Source of the DNA: Sphingosinicella sp963974575
GTDB lineage: Bacteria > Pseudomonadota > Alphaproteobacteria > Sphingomonadales > Sphingomonadaceae
DNA: 64,000 bases
Reading direction: 5' to 3'
NCBI RefSeq assembly: GCF_963974575.1
Contig: NZ_CAXBBQ010000002.1
Span: forward strand, 372,001-436,000
The position numbers and the translations under genes were made by a program. The notes under the pieces are model-generated. The model was not told the DNA's origin. It searched no databases and was given only the letters and a program-made list of their open reading frames with translations. This document shows positions 26,500 through 35,603 of the stretch, piece by piece (positions within the stretch are counted from its first letter, which is position 1; each line of letters begins with the position of its first letter).

Positions 26500-27408
26500 A
26501 TGGCCGAAGCCAAACTCCCAGCCACCATTCCCGCCCTTGGCGGCGAAGCCTCGCTGAACCGCTATCTCTCGGAAATCCGCAAGTTTCCGCTGCTTGCGCC
26601 GGAAGAAGAGTTCATGCTGGCGAAGCGCTGGCGCGAGCATCAGGATACCGACGCCGCACACCGGCTGGTGACGAGCCACCTCCGCCTCGTCTCCAAGATC
26701 GCCATGGGCTATCGCGGCTACGGCCTGCCGGTCAGCGAGCTGATCGCGGAGGGCAACATCGGCCTGATGCAGGGCGTGAAGAAGTTCGAGCCCGACAAAG
26801 GCTTCCGCCTCGCCACTTACGCGATGTGGTGGATCAGAGCCTCCATCCAGGAGTTCATCCTCCGTTCGTGGAGCCTGGTGAAGATCGGCACCACGGCGGC
26901 GCAGAAGAAGCTGTTCTTCAACCTCCGCCGCATGAAAAGCCAGATCGGCGCGCTGGAGGAAGGCGACCTCAGGCCCGAAGTCGTCGAAAAGATCGCACAC
27001 GACCTCAACGTGACGGCCGACGAGGTCATCTCGATGAACCGCCGCATGGCGATGGGCGGCGACGCCAGCCTGAACGCGCCGCTCCGCGCCGATACCGACG
27101 GCGATGGTCAGTGGCAGGACTGGCTAACCGACGAAGGCCCGATCCAGGACGAAATCGTCGCCGAACGCGAGGAAAGCAGCCTCCGCGCTGCGCTGCTCGC
27201 CGAAGCGATGGCGGTGCTCAATGAGCGCGAGCGTCATATCCTCACCGAACGCCGCCTCGCCGAGGAGCCGAAAACGCTCGAAGAACTCAGCCAGGAATAC
27301 GACATCAGCCGAGAGCGCGTGCGGCAGATCGAAGTCCGGGCCTTCGAAAAGCTGCAAAAGGCGATCCACAAGCTCGCGACCGAGCGTCACCTGCTCGAAG
27401 ACGCGTGA
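26500..27408 (+). CDS. rpoH: RNA polymerase sigma factor RpoH (sigma-32)
   Basis: 302-residue sigma-70-family heat-shock factor. Region 1.2/2.1: SLNRYLSEIRKFPLLAPEEE; region 2: HLRLVSKIAMGYRGYGLP, LIAEGNIGLMQGVKKFEPDKGFRLATYAMWWIRASIQ; the RpoH box QKKLFFNLRR; region 4.2: ISRERVRQIEVRAFEKLQKAI. The QKKLFFNLRR segment separates RpoH from other sigma factors. ATG at 26500 gives the usual length; an upstream TTG frame overlapping rluD is disfavoured. Convergent with the L,D-transpeptidase gene, with 2 bp between stop codons and no terminator hairpin. Confidence 0.95.
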   Translation: MAEAKLPATIPALGGEASLNRYLSEIRKFPLLAPEEEFMLAKRWREHQDTDAAHRLVTSHLRLVSKIAMGYRGYGLPVSELIAEGNIGLMQGVKKFEPDKGFRLATYAMWWIRASIQEFILRSWSLVKIGTTAAQKKLFFNLRRMKSQIGALEEGDLRPEVVEKIAHDLNVTADEVISMNRRMAMGGDASLNAPLRADTDGDGQWQDWLTDEGPIQDEIVAEREESSLRAALLAEAMAVLNERERHILTERRLAEEPKTLEELSQEYDISRERVRQIEVRAFEKLQKAIHKLATERHLLEDA

Positions 27409-27410
27409 AA

Positions 27411-28382
27411 CTACTCGGGCTGGCCTGAATCCTTAATGACGGTGAGCGTCCTCCCGGTCTTGGACCGCACAATGGGGTCGTCCGTTCCATAAATCGTGGT
27501 GCCGGGCACCAATACCGAGCGCACGTCGAGGCGAAACTGGCGCGGCATCCCGATGCTGGCGAACTGCGCGCGATCGAACGGCGTGCCGCTCACGTCACCT
27601 GAACCCGGAAGTTCGATATATTGCCAGCGTTCGACCCCGTTTTCGACCGCAGCAAGTGTGATGGCGTGCGTGCCGATAGCGCCCTCGGGGAAGCGCACCT
27701 TCGATCGGCCGATTTCTTTGCCGTTGCGCAACACCACGATCTGGCTGTCCGCGCGGCTGACAAGGATTGTGACGGGGCCTTCGGGAGACTTCTCTGGCTG
27801 CCAGCGGTAGCGCATGTTTTCAAGATCCGTCGAATCCGCCGGGTCTAGCGGCAGGAACATGCCGGCGTCGCGTATATAGGCGGTGTCCGTCTTCTCGTCC
27901 GCGATGATCACCGTCATGCCGAGGCTGGTCGCGCCGTAGAGCTTCTGCGCGAAGGCGAGCGGCATCCGGATGCAGCCGTGCGAGGCCGGATAGCCCGGCA
28001 GGTTGCCGGCGTGGAGCGCGATCCCGTCCCACGTCAGGCGTTGCATGTAGGGCATTGGCGCGTTGTTGTAGAGGTTGGAGTAATGCTCCTTCTTCTTCTG
28101 AAGGATCGTGAAGATGCCTGTGGGCGTCGCCTTGCCCTTCTTGCCCGTAGAGACAGTGGTGACACCGATCCGTACGCCATTCCGGTAAAGTTGGGCGCGC
28201 TGCGTCGAAAGGTTGACGATCAGCATGGAAGGGCCTTCGGGCGCCACAGCGTCATACCACACCCACTCGCCCGGCTTCAGCGCCTCCACAGGCGTCGAGA
28301 TCGGCATCGACTCCTTCGCGCCCTGCGCTGCCGCGGGCACCGCAAGGACGAGAGCAAGCGCCGTGAGCAACGGATAACGCAT
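27411..28382 (-). CDS. L,D-transpeptidase (YkuD domain)
   Basis: 323-residue exported enzyme that forms 3-3 peptidoglycan cross-links or attaches lipoproteins. Signal peptide MRYPLLTALALVLAVPAAAQ. The YkuD domain at about 50-185 ends with the catalytic motif YPASHGCIRMPLAFAQKLY (His and Cys of SHGCIRM). About 130 residues follow the domain, including a strand-rich part (VTILVSRADSQIVVLRNGKEI). ATG at 28382 has GGGAG 7 bp upstream, better than the TTG one codon earlier. Divergent from mtgA, another peptidoglycan gene. Confidence 0.9.
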   Translation of the reverse strand: MRYPLLTALALVLAVPAAAQGAKESMPISTPVEALKPGEWVWYDAVAPEGPSMLIVNLSTQRAQLYRNGVRIGVTTVSTGKKGKATPTGIFTILQKKKEHYSNLYNNAPMPYMQRLTWDGIALHAGNLPGYPASHGCIRMPLAFAQKLYGATSLGMTVIIADEKTDTAYIRDAGMFLPLDPADSTDLENMRYRWQPEKSPEGPVTILVSRADSQIVVLRNGKEIGRSKVRFPEGAIGTHAITLAAVENGVERWQYIELPGSGDVSGTPFDRAQFASIGMPRQFRLDVRSVLVPGTTIYGTDDPIVRSKTGRTLTVIKDSGQPE

Positions 28383-28447
28383 CAAATTCTCCCGAATCTC
28401 TCAGCGCACCGTTGCAGCACAAATGCTCCGCACGCTAGAGACGATCC

Positions 28448-29152
28448 GTGGCTAGAGGGGCAAGACGGGGCAAATCATCGTGGGTGGTCCGGTTCATCGT
28501 CCGGCCGCTGCTCATTTTGATTGCCTTCACCCTTCTGTGGGTGCTGCTCTACCGCTTCGTACCGGTGCCGTTCACCGTGCCGATGGCGAAGGACTTCATC
28601 GCCGGTAAGGACGTGAGGCGCGACTGGACGTCGTTTTCGAACATCGATCCCGATCTCCCGCGCGCCGTCATCGCGGGCGAAGACGGCAAGTTCTGCTCGC
28701 ACTTCGGCTTTGATACCGAGGCGATCAGCAAGGCGATGGAGGCGAACGCCGAAGGCCGCAAGCTGCGCGGCGGCTCCACGGTCAGCCAGCAGGTCGCGAA
28801 GAATGCCTTCCTGTGGCCGGGCCGTTCTTGGTTGCGCAAGGGGCTGGAGGCCTATTTCACCGTCCTCATCGAGTTGATGTGGGACAAGAAGCGGATCATG
28901 GAAGTCTATCTGAATGTTGCTGAATTTGGCATCGGCGTCTACGGCGCCGAAGCGGCGGCTCAGCATTATTTCGACAAGAGCGCAAAGTCGCTGACACGGC
29001 GCGAGGCCGCGCGGCTCGTCGCCGTGCTCCCCTCGCCCATCAAGCGCGACGCCCGCAACCCGCGCGGCTACACCGCCCGCTATGCGAAGCGTATCGAGCG
29101 GTGGACGCGGGTGGTCGATAATGAAGGGTTCGATGCCTGTCTTGGGCTTTAG
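28448..29152 (+). CDS. mtgA: Monofunctional biosynthetic peptidoglycan transglycosylase
   Basis: 234-residue GT51 glycosyltransferase. A single N-terminal membrane helix (RFIVRPLLILIAFTLLWVLLY) is followed by the GT51 motifs: AVIAGEDGKFCSHFGFD (catalytic glutamate), RGGSTVSQQVAKNAFLW, KRIMEVYLNVAEFG and AARLVAVLPSP. It polymerises glycan strands from lipid II. There is no transpeptidase domain. The start is GTG at 28448; the 3' end overlaps the convergent oxidoreductase gene by 4 bp. Confidence 0.95.
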   Translation: MARGARRGKSSWVVRFIVRPLLILIAFTLLWVLLYRFVPVPFTVPMAKDFIAGKDVRRDWTSFSNIDPDLPRAVIAGEDGKFCSHFGFDTEAISKAMEANAEGRKLRGGSTVSQQVAKNAFLWPGRSWLRKGLEAYFTVLIELMWDKKRIMEVYLNVAEFGIGVYGAEAAAQHYFDKSAKSLTRREAARLVAVLPSPIKRDARNPRGYTARYAKRIERWTRVVDNEGFDACLGL

Positions 29153-30759
29153 GCCCGCCTGAGCAATTTGCCGAGGAACGTCGCGTCCGCCAGAATTTCG
29201 TGCGCCGCATTGTGTCCCGGCGCGCCGGTCACGCCGCCGCCCGGATGCGTGCCCGCGCCGCACATGTAGAGGCCTTTCAGCGGACCCCGATAGGCGCCGT
29301 GCCCCAGCATCGGCCGCGCCGACCACAACTGGTCGAGCGACATGTTGCCGTGCATGATGTCGCCGCCGACGAGCCCGAATTTGCGCTCCAGATCGAGCGG
29401 CGAGTGGATCTGCCGCGCGATCACCGAAGCTTTGAAGCCCGGCGCATAAGCCTCCACCGTATCGACGATCACGTCCGCCGCCGTCTCACGCTCGTCATCC
29501 CAGCTGCGCCCGTCCGGCAGCTCGGGTGCGAACTGCTGGCAGAACAGGCTGGCGACATGCTGCCCCGCCGGTGCGAGGCTGTCGTCGACGATCGACGGGA
29601 TCAGCATCTCGACGATCGGCCTCTTCGACATGCCGAACTGCTTGGCGTCGAGAAAGGCCCGGTCCATGTAATCAAGCGTCGGTGCGATGATGATGCCGCT
29701 CTGCAGATGCTCGCCCGGCTCGGGCAAGCTCGTGAAGCGTGGCAGCTCCGAAAGCGCCACGTTCATGCGGAACGTGCCTGACCCGGTCTTGAAGGCGCGG
29801 ATGCGGCGCAGGAAATCTGCCGGCAGATCGGCCGCGTCGATCATCCGGTCATACAGCAGGCGCGGGCCCACGTTGGCGATCACGCGCTCCGCCGCGATCT
29901 CTTCGCCGCCCGAAAGCCGCACGCCGACCGCCTTGCCGCCGTCCACGAGCACCTTGTCGACCGGGCTCTCCAGACTGATCTCGACGCCGAGGTCGCGGCA
30001 CACCTTCGCCATGATCTCGGTGATCTTGCCCATACCGCCGATGCTGTGGCCCCACGCGCCCTTCTTGCCGTTCACCTCGCCGAATACGTGATGGAGCAGC
30101 ACATAGGCCGAACCCGGCGTGTCGGGGCTCGCGTAATTGCCGACCACCGCGTCGAAGCCGAACGCCGCCTTCACCGCTTCGCTCTCGAACCAGCTGTCGA
30201 GGAAGGTGCGCGCCGATTTCACGAACAGGTCGAGCACGTCGCGCTGCTTCTCTATCGGCAGTCCGGCGAGGCGGCGCCCCTGCCGCGCGGCATCGATCAG
30301 CGTCTTCACGCCGTCACCGACGTTGGGCGGCGCCTTCAGCGACAGGTCGCGCAGCACGTCGGCCACCGTTTCCAGCGCGTCGTAATATTGCGGCAGCACG
30401 TCCGCGTCGCGATTGGAGAACTTGCGAAACTCCGCCTGCGTGCGCTCCAGCCCGCCGCCGAGCATCAGGTAGCGGCCGTCGTCCTGCGGCAGGAAGTTGG
30501 AAACCGGCCGCTCGATCACGCGGTAACCGTGGTCCGCAAGCCGCATGTCGGCGATCACCTTGGGATTAAGCAGGCTCACCGTGTAGCTCGCCACCGAATT
30601 GCGGAAGCCCGGGTGGAACTCCTCGGTAACGGCGGCACCGCCGATCACATCGCGGCGTTCGAGCATACGCACCTTCAGGCCCGCCCGCGCGAGATAGAAG
30701 GCGCAAACAAGGCCGTTGTGGCCGCCGCCGATGATCACGGCGTCATAGCGTTTGGTCAT
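29149..30759 (-). CDS. FAD-dependent phytoene-desaturase-like oxidoreductase (PYROXD2-like)
   Basis: 536 residues. The N-terminal dinucleotide fold is AVIIGGGHNGLVCAFYLARAG (GxGxxG variant GGGHNG), followed by LERRDVIGGAA. ERVIANVGPRLLYDRM and the C-terminal YMCGAGTHPGGGVTGAPGHNAA, which binds FAD, are typical of the NAD(P)/FAD phytoene-desaturase-related group that includes human PYROXD2. It is not a carotenoid gene by context: it follows a Rieske oxygenase gene after 36 bp on the same strand, suggesting joint catabolism of a hydroxylated aromatic or related compound (inference). Confidence 0.85.
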   Translation of the reverse strand: MTKRYDAVIIGGGHNGLVCAFYLARAGLKVRMLERRDVIGGAAVTEEFHPGFRNSVASYTVSLLNPKVIADMRLADHGYRVIERPVSNFLPQDDGRYLMLGGGLERTQAEFRKFSNRDADVLPQYYDALETVADVLRDLSLKAPPNVGDGVKTLIDAARQGRRLAGLPIEKQRDVLDLFVKSARTFLDSWFESEAVKAAFGFDAVVGNYASPDTPGSAYVLLHHVFGEVNGKKGAWGHSIGGMGKITEIMAKVCRDLGVEISLESPVDKVLVDGGKAVGVRLSGGEEIAAERVIANVGPRLLYDRMIDAADLPADFLRRIRAFKTGSGTFRMNVALSELPRFTSLPEPGEHLQSGIIIAPTLDYMDRAFLDAKQFGMSKRPIVEMLIPSIVDDSLAPAGQHVASLFCQQFAPELPDGRSWDDERETAADVIVDTVEAYAPGFKASVIARQIHSPLDLERKFGLVGGDIMHGNMSLDQLWSARPMLGHGAYRGPLKGLYMCGAGTHPGGGVTGAPGHNAAHEILADATFLGKLLRRA

Positions 30760-30795
30760 GACAGCACCCCTGTATTTTTTGTTTCTTTTGTGTTT

Positions 30796-31983
30796 TCAAT
30801 TCGCAGCGTGCGGGCGCCGGCTCCATCCCGGCGGTGGTGAACGGTGCTGGCGCGCTTCCGGGATCAGGCCGCGGATCTTGCGGCAGAAGTTGCGGAGCGC
30901 GACCTCCGTCTCCGCGAGCGGACCGACCGTGAAGCTCTCCGATGCCATGCCATCCTGCACGCGGCTGATCAGCCAAGTGTCCTCGGCATTCACCTGCCGG
31001 TTGATGCGCCAATTCAGATAGCGCGCGGCCTTCATCTCGCGGCGATCATCGGGCACAGCATAGCTGATCTCGCGGATCAGTGTTTCGGTCGGGGAGACCG
31101 GCAGCCACTGCATGAAATCGACCTGATCCGGGTAGATATCAAAGGCGACGTTCGGCCACAGCTTGAAATAGGTCCACAGTTTCTGCCGCTCCTCCGGCAG
31201 GTACGGCACATGCGGCAAATACTTCTGGTACGCCTTCTCGGACGGGTTGTTGGAAAGCCGTTCCCGGATCGGCCCCCACATCTTGTCGACGTTCTCTTGC
31301 GCCTCGACGCCGTAGCCGCTCCCCATCAGCCGCGTGAGGCCGGGGTGCGCGACGGGGATGTGCAGCCCGTCCGAATAATTGTCGCCCACGTTCTTCCAGT
31401 TCACGTGACGCGGCCGCAGCGTAACGCGACCGAATGCGCGCAGATCTTCGAAGCGGTACGGCTCCACCTCATGGTCATAGGGCGCGATCATTTCGGCCAC
31501 AGAAGGCCCGCCGTCATTTTCGAGCCGTACGAAGATGAAGCCGCGCCAGACGTCGAGGTCAACGGGCACGAGGCCGTGCTTCGATTGGTCGAGCCCCGGA
31601 TAGCTCTGTTTCAGCGGCACGCCGACGAGCTTGCCTTCAAGATCGAACGACCATGCGTGATACGGGCAGGTCAGCTTCTTCGCGACCGCGCAGCCCGAAG
31701 GCCCGTCGACGAGCCGCGCGCCGCGGTGGCGGCAGACATTGGTGAAAGCGCGGACGTCACCGTCCTGCCCGCGCACCACGATGATACTTTCGCCGAGATA
31801 TTCGAGCGTATGGTAATCGCCGACATTCGGCACGTCGCTCTGGTGGCACACCACCTGCCACGAAGGTCGGATAACACGCTGCATCTCAGCCGCGAAGAAC
31901 TCCGGGTCCGAATAGGTCCACGCCGGCAGGCTCCATCCCGCGTCGGGATCCGCCTGGATCGTCGCTGTCGCCTTGGTCGCCAT
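30796..31983 (-). CDS. Rieske non-heme iron ring-hydroxylating oxygenase, alpha subunit
   Basis: 395 residues. The Rieske [2Fe-2S] domain uses C84-R-H86 and C106-P-Y-H109. The catalytic domain has a mononuclear iron motif in DNYSDGLHIPVAHPG (D-x2-H-x4-H type). It hydroxylates an aromatic or amine substrate with electrons from a separate reductase, which is not in the window. ATG at 31983 has GGAGG. The palindrome at 32001-32016 sits 18 bp upstream of the start, suitable for repression. Confidence 0.93.
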   Translation of the reverse strand: MATKATATIQADPDAGWSLPAWTYSDPEFFAAEMQRVIRPSWQVVCHQSDVPNVGDYHTLEYLGESIIVVRGQDGDVRAFTNVCRHRGARLVDGPSGCAVAKKLTCPYHAWSFDLEGKLVGVPLKQSYPGLDQSKHGLVPVDLDVWRGFIFVRLENDGGPSVAEMIAPYDHEVEPYRFEDLRAFGRVTLRPRHVNWKNVGDNYSDGLHIPVAHPGLTRLMGSGYGVEAQENVDKMWGPIRERLSNNPSEKAYQKYLPHVPYLPEERQKLWTYFKLWPNVAFDIYPDQVDFMQWLPVSPTETLIREISYAVPDDRREMKAARYLNWRINRQVNAEDTWLISRVQDGMASESFTVGPLAETEVALRNFCRKIRGLIPEARQHRSPPPGWSRRPHAAN

Positions 31984-32000
31984 CCACCCTCCAATTTATA

Positions 32001-32016
32001 TTAGACAAGTGTATAA
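32001..32016 (-). promoter_or_regulatory. Operator-like palindrome upstream of the Rieske oxygenase
   Basis: TTAGACAAGTGTATAA is an imperfect 8+8 palindrome of half-site TTAKACAM. A related site, TTTGACGCGTGTATAG, lies at 33193-33208 before the amidohydrolase. Size and symmetry suit a TetR- or GntR-type dimer. No regulator gene is adjacent. Confidence 0.5.
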
Positions 32017-32042
32017 CAGAAAGGCGTACTTCACAAGTCCTT

Positions 32043-33179
32043 TCAGAGCGGCTGGGCGAGCGGTACCCGCCGGCGCAGCGCTGTTAGAAGCACAAGCGTT
32101 TGCACTGCGTAGAGCCCCGCAAGCCACAGCGGCAGGCCCCGGGCTGACATCTCCATCAGCGCAGCCGCCACGGGAGGCCCCACCATCGCACCGACGGCAT
32201 AGGCGAAGACGAGCCCGCTGCCGATTTCCACACGCTCCTCCCGGCTGACGCTATCGTTCCCGAGCGCGACGAGAAGGCCATAGAGTGGCAGCAGGCAGCC
32301 GCCGATCACAAATCCACCAGCCAAGGCAACGACGAATCCCGGCCGCGCTGGAAGCCCAAGCGCGCAGCCCGCAATCACAGTACCGACTGCACCGATCAGG
32401 ATCGCGCGCCGCCGGTCGATACGGTCGGAAAGCCAGCCGAGCGGCCACTGCGCGAAGGCCGCGCCGAGCAGCACCGCCGTCATGAAGGTCGAGACCTCGG
32501 CGACGCTCATCCCGATCGCGCGCGCATAGACCGGCCCCAGCGCGTAGAGCGAGGCCTCCCCCAGCCCGTAGAGGGCGCAGCCTGCCATCGCGACGGGCGC
32601 AGCGCGGATCATGCGCAGCGGCCGCAGTCTGCCGGCCGCGGGGAGCGCAATGCCGACGGGAATGTTCAACCGCATGATCGCGGCCAGCGCCACCACCGTC
32701 GAAGCCACGACGAACGGCGCCCAGCCGCTCACGCCGAGCAGTCCGACGACGAACTGGCCGGTGATGAGCGCCGCCTTGCTCGCGATCATGTAGAGCGAGA
32801 GCAGCCGCCCCCGCCCGGCGTTGTCGACCTCGGCGTTCAAGCCGGCTTCGGCGAGGATGTAGAGCAGCGCGAAGCCTGTGCCCGAGACGAAGCGAAACGC
32901 AGCCCATGCCGCAGGCTCAGGGAACAGCGGCAGCACGATGATGCCGCCGAGCGCGAGGAGCGCGGCGACGGCGAACGCGCGTCCGCTGCCCAGTCGCTGC
33001 ACCAACGGCGGGGCGAGCCAGGGCCCGATCAGGAAGCCCACATAATAAATGCCGGCGATCCAACCGATATGGTGCGGGGTGAAGCCGAGGCCGGTTGCGT
33101 ACAAGGGGACGAGCGTCGTCATCACGCCGATGGCGATGAGGGCGAGCGATATGCTTGCGATGAGTCCCCCGATGATCAT
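32043..33179 (-). CDS. MFS transporter
   Basis: 378-residue inner-membrane carrier with about twelve hydrophobic helices. The conserved loop motif appears as GWLSDRIDRRRAILIG after helix 8, and the N-terminal half begins ALIAIGVMTTLVPLYATGLG. It resembles YcaD/quinate-type exporters or uptake carriers of about 380 residues; the substrate is unknown. It is divergent from the secreted amidohydrolase and upstream of the Rieske gene on the same strand, so it may carry the substrate for that pathway (inference). Confidence 0.88.
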   Translation of the reverse strand: MIIGGLIASISLALIAIGVMTTLVPLYATGLGFTPHHIGWIAGIYYVGFLIGPWLAPPLVQRLGSGRAFAVAALLALGGIIVLPLFPEPAAWAAFRFVSGTGFALLYILAEAGLNAEVDNAGRGRLLSLYMIASKAALITGQFVVGLLGVSGWAPFVVASTVVALAAIMRLNIPVGIALPAAGRLRPLRMIRAAPVAMAGCALYGLGEASLYALGPVYARAIGMSVAEVSTFMTAVLLGAAFAQWPLGWLSDRIDRRRAILIGAVGTVIAGCALGLPARPGFVVALAGGFVIGGCLLPLYGLLVALGNDSVSREERVEIGSGLVFAYAVGAMVGPPVAAALMEMSARGLPLWLAGLYAVQTLVLLTALRRRVPLAQPL

Positions 33180-33192
33180 CGGCGAATTCCTA

Positions 33193-33208
33193 TTTGACGC
33201 GTGTATAG
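33193..33208 (+). promoter_or_regulatory. Second copy of the Rieske-type operator, between MFS and amidohydrolase genes
   Basis: TTTGACGCGTGTATAG shares GAC..GTGTATA with the palindrome at 32001-32016. TTGACG within it could be a -35 element for the amidohydrolase gene. Its position between divergent starts (33179 and 33245) would allow control of both. Confidence 0.5.
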
Positions 33209-33244
33209 TAGTCCAGCAGGATACACGAGGACAGGGAGGGACGG

Positions 33245-34525
33245 ATGACGATTCTACAGCGGATTTCCTGCGCGCTGATCGCAGCCGGCGTGATCGCCAC
33301 CTCGGCCTTCGCGGAAACCTCCTACGTGCGCGCCGGGCGGATGATCGACACCGAAACCGGCAAGGTCCTCACCGACCGGCTGATCCGCATCGAGGACGGG
33401 CGCATTGCGGCCGTCACGCCCTATGCGCCGCCCGCCGACGGCAAGGTGCTGGATTGGTCCGGCTTCACTGTCCTCCCCGGCCTCATCGACATGCACACGC
33501 ACCTCTCCGATTGGGGCCAGACCAGCAATGTCGCCGAGCCCCTCCTTCATTCGGCTGAGGACATTGCGTTCATCGGCGCGAAGAACGCGCGCGACACGCT
33601 GAACGCGGGCTTCACGAGCGTGCGTGACGTCGGCACGTTCCGCGCCTTCGGAGACGTGTCGCTGAGGAATGCGATCGAAGCGGGTTACATTGAAGGCCCG
33701 CGCATGGTGGTCGCGGGCGCCTACATCACCGTGCCCGGCGGCGGCGGCGAGGTGACGGGTATGGCGCCCGACGTGGAGATCCCGGAGATCATGCGCATGG
33801 GGGTCGCCGCAGGGCCGGACGAGGTCAAATCGAAATCCCGAATGCTCTTCCAGCGCGGCGCCGACTTTCTGAAGCTGATCGCGACGGGCGCGGTGCTCGC
33901 AGCGGGCACCGAGCCCGGCGCGCCCGAGATGACCGAGGCTGAAGTCCGCGCCGCTGCCGATGAAGCCGCGCGCTACAAGAGCTATGCCACAGCGCACGCG
34001 CACGGCGCCGAAGGCATCAAGATCGCACTCAATGGCGGCGTCCGCTCCATTGAGCACGCCTCGCTGATCGACGACGAGGCCATCCAGCTCGCGAAGAAGA
34101 AAGGCGCGTGGCTGGTGATGGATGTCTACAACGGCGATTTCATCGACGAGATGGGCAAGGCCGAACACTGGCCCGAAGAGATCATGCGCAAGAACTTCGA
34201 AACGACGGAGGCGCAGCGCATCGGCTTCCGCAAGGCCGTCGCGGCGGGCGTGAAGATCGCCTACGGCACCGATGCGGGCGTCTTCCCGCATGGGCTCAAC
34301 GCCCGCCAGTTCAAATACATGGTGCGCTACGGCATGACGCCCATGCAGGCGATCCAGTCCGCCACCACGAGCGCGGCGGCGCTGATGGGCAAATCGGCAG
34401 ATGTCGGCGTCGTCGCGCCGGGACGCTATGCCGATCTGGTCGCCGTTGCCGCCGACCCGCTGGCGGATATCAGCGTGCTTGAACGCATCGACCATGTGAT
34501 GAAGGGCGGCAAACTCATCCGCTGA
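33245..34525 (+). CDS. Exported metal-dependent amidohydrolase (imidazolonepropionase/prolidase-like)
   Basis: 426 residues with a signal peptide (cleavage after TSAFA). It belongs to the amidohydrolase superfamily. PGLIDMHTHLSDWG carries the first metal histidines, DFLKLIATGAV the bridging lysine, ATAHAHGAEG and RSIEHASLID further histidines, and YGTDAGVFPHG the catalytic aspartate. Relatives include Xaa-Pro dipeptidases and ochratoxin-type amidases, so an amide or dipeptide substrate in the periplasm is likely. GGGAGGG lies upstream of the ATG. Divergent from the MFS gene and sharing its operator region. Confidence 0.9.
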   Translation: MTILQRISCALIAAGVIATSAFAETSYVRAGRMIDTETGKVLTDRLIRIEDGRIAAVTPYAPPADGKVLDWSGFTVLPGLIDMHTHLSDWGQTSNVAEPLLHSAEDIAFIGAKNARDTLNAGFTSVRDVGTFRAFGDVSLRNAIEAGYIEGPRMVVAGAYITVPGGGGEVTGMAPDVEIPEIMRMGVAAGPDEVKSKSRMLFQRGADFLKLIATGAVLAAGTEPGAPEMTEAEVRAAADEAARYKSYATAHAHGAEGIKIALNGGVRSIEHASLIDDEAIQLAKKKGAWLVMDVYNGDFIDEMGKAEHWPEEIMRKNFETTEAQRIGFRKAVAAGVKIAYGTDAGVFPHGLNARQFKYMVRYGMTPMQAIQSATTSAAALMGKSADVGVVAPGRYADLVAVAADPLADISVLERIDHVMKGGKLIR

Positions 34526-34587
34526 CGGCGCAACCTTCCCGACCCTGCTGCGTTCGATGGATGAGCGGGTACGATATGGAGGGTTTC

Positions 34588-34791
34588 ATGGAAGACCGAA
34601 AATCGAACCTGAAGCTGGAAGGCGAAGGCAGCTACGAAGGCGCGCGCAAATATCAGGACGCGCAGCACGCATTCGCAAAGTCCGGCAAGGTGGATACCAA
34701 GGCGCGCGAGGCGGCGAAGGCCGTTGACGGTGCCGAGGCCGCCGAACTCGAAGCTGCCCGCCGTGCGGCAGCCAAAGGCAAAAGTGCCTGA
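34588..34791 (+). CDS. Small Ala/Lys-rich hydrophilic protein
   Basis: 67 residues, MEDRKSNLKLEGEGSYEGAR then an Ala/Glu/Lys-rich helical tail. The start at 34588 is chosen because GGAGGG lies 4 bp upstream; two in-frame ATGs at 34561 and 34576 lack one. I know similar short sphingomonad and rhizobial stress-type proteins but no function. The next small gene follows 19 bp later with its own ribosome site. Confidence 0.7.
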   Translation: MEDRKSNLKLEGEGSYEGARKYQDAQHAFAKSGKVDTKAREAAKAVDGAEAAELEAARRAAAKGKSA

Positions 34792-34810
34792 CAAACAGGA
34801 GATTCAAATC

Positions 34811-34999
34811 ATGGAATATGGACTTATCGGCCTTGTTATTCTTGCGCTCGACATCTGGGCGTTGCTGAGCGTCTGGAACAGCGGCGCGACAACCGGCGTC
34901 AAAATCGCATGGACGATAGGCATCATCATATTCCCGCTGGTCGGCCTACTCGTTTGGTTCTTCGCAGGCCCGCGCGGAAATCGGGCGACCGCACTCTAG
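34811..34999 (+). CDS. Small PLDc_N-type membrane protein
   Basis: 62 residues with two hydrophobic helices (LIGLVILALDIWALLSVWNS and IAWTIGIIIFPLVGLLVWFFAG) and a GPRG turn, as in the phospholipase D N-terminal (PLDc_N) segment occurring alone in many bacteria. AGGAG lies about 9 bp upstream of ATG 34811. Role unknown; cotranscribed with the preceding small gene. The last 4 bp overlap the convergent DUF3501 gene. Confidence 0.82.
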   Translation: MEYGLIGLVILALDIWALLSVWNSGATTGVKIAWTIGIIIFPLVGLLVWFFAGPRGNRATAL

Positions 35000-35589
35000 G
35001 CGAAGTCCCGGCCCAGTTCGTCCCGCATCTCCGGGCCGATGATGGCCATGTGGCCGTAGTGCGGATGATCGATCCCGAAGATCACCGTGCCGCGGCCGCT
35101 GCGCCATTCGGCGATCTGCGCGTTCGTGAACGGGAAATGCAGGAAATGCACGGAGGACGCCTTGCCGTCCTCCCGGCTGCGCTCGACGTCGCCTTCGGGC
35201 ACGGCCGCGATGCGCGTTTCGCCGAGGTGCAGATAGATATGATCCTCGACGCCGGCGAGACGCCCGAGAATGGAGGCGCGCAGCTTGGGGTCGTCGATCT
35301 CGAACATCAGCGTCGCGGTGAGTTCGCGGCCGTTCGGAATCATCGGATTATAGGCTGCGAGTTCGTCCGGGATCTGCTCAGGTCCGCCGCGCTCTATGTA
35401 AAGCATTTCATGAATTTGCAGCCACATGCTGTCATACGATTCAAAGAACACCGTGACGTGCGGTCCAACCGAAAGACGGCGCTTTTTCTTCTGTTCGACC
35501 TGCCCCAGCCGCAGCGCCTTCCGCTGCTCGCCGTAGGCGCGCATATCCATGATGTCGGCGGGTTCGATAGCGCGGGTTTCGCGGGACAT
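34996..35589 (-). CDS. DUF3501 family protein
   Basis: 197 residues beginning RAIEPADIMDMRAYGEQRKAL, with the family signature VSVG-like VGPHVTVFFESYDSMWLQIHEMLYIE and NPMIPNGRELTATLMFEI. DUF3501 genes are typically found with rubrerythrin and a two-cluster Fe-S protein, exactly the order seen here (35604-37590). Function unknown; an accessory to peroxide or iron-sulfur redox chemistry is the usual inference. Confidence 0.88.
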   Translation of the reverse strand: MSRETRAIEPADIMDMRAYGEQRKALRLGQVEQKKKRRLSVGPHVTVFFESYDSMWLQIHEMLYIERGGPEQIPDELAAYNPMIPNGRELTATLMFEIDDPKLRASILGRLAGVEDHIYLHLGETRIAAVPEGDVERSREDGKASSVHFLHFPFTNAQIAEWRSGRGTVIFGIDHPHYGHMAIIGPEMRDELGRDFA

Positions 35590-35603
35590 AGAGCGTCTTT
35601 CTT

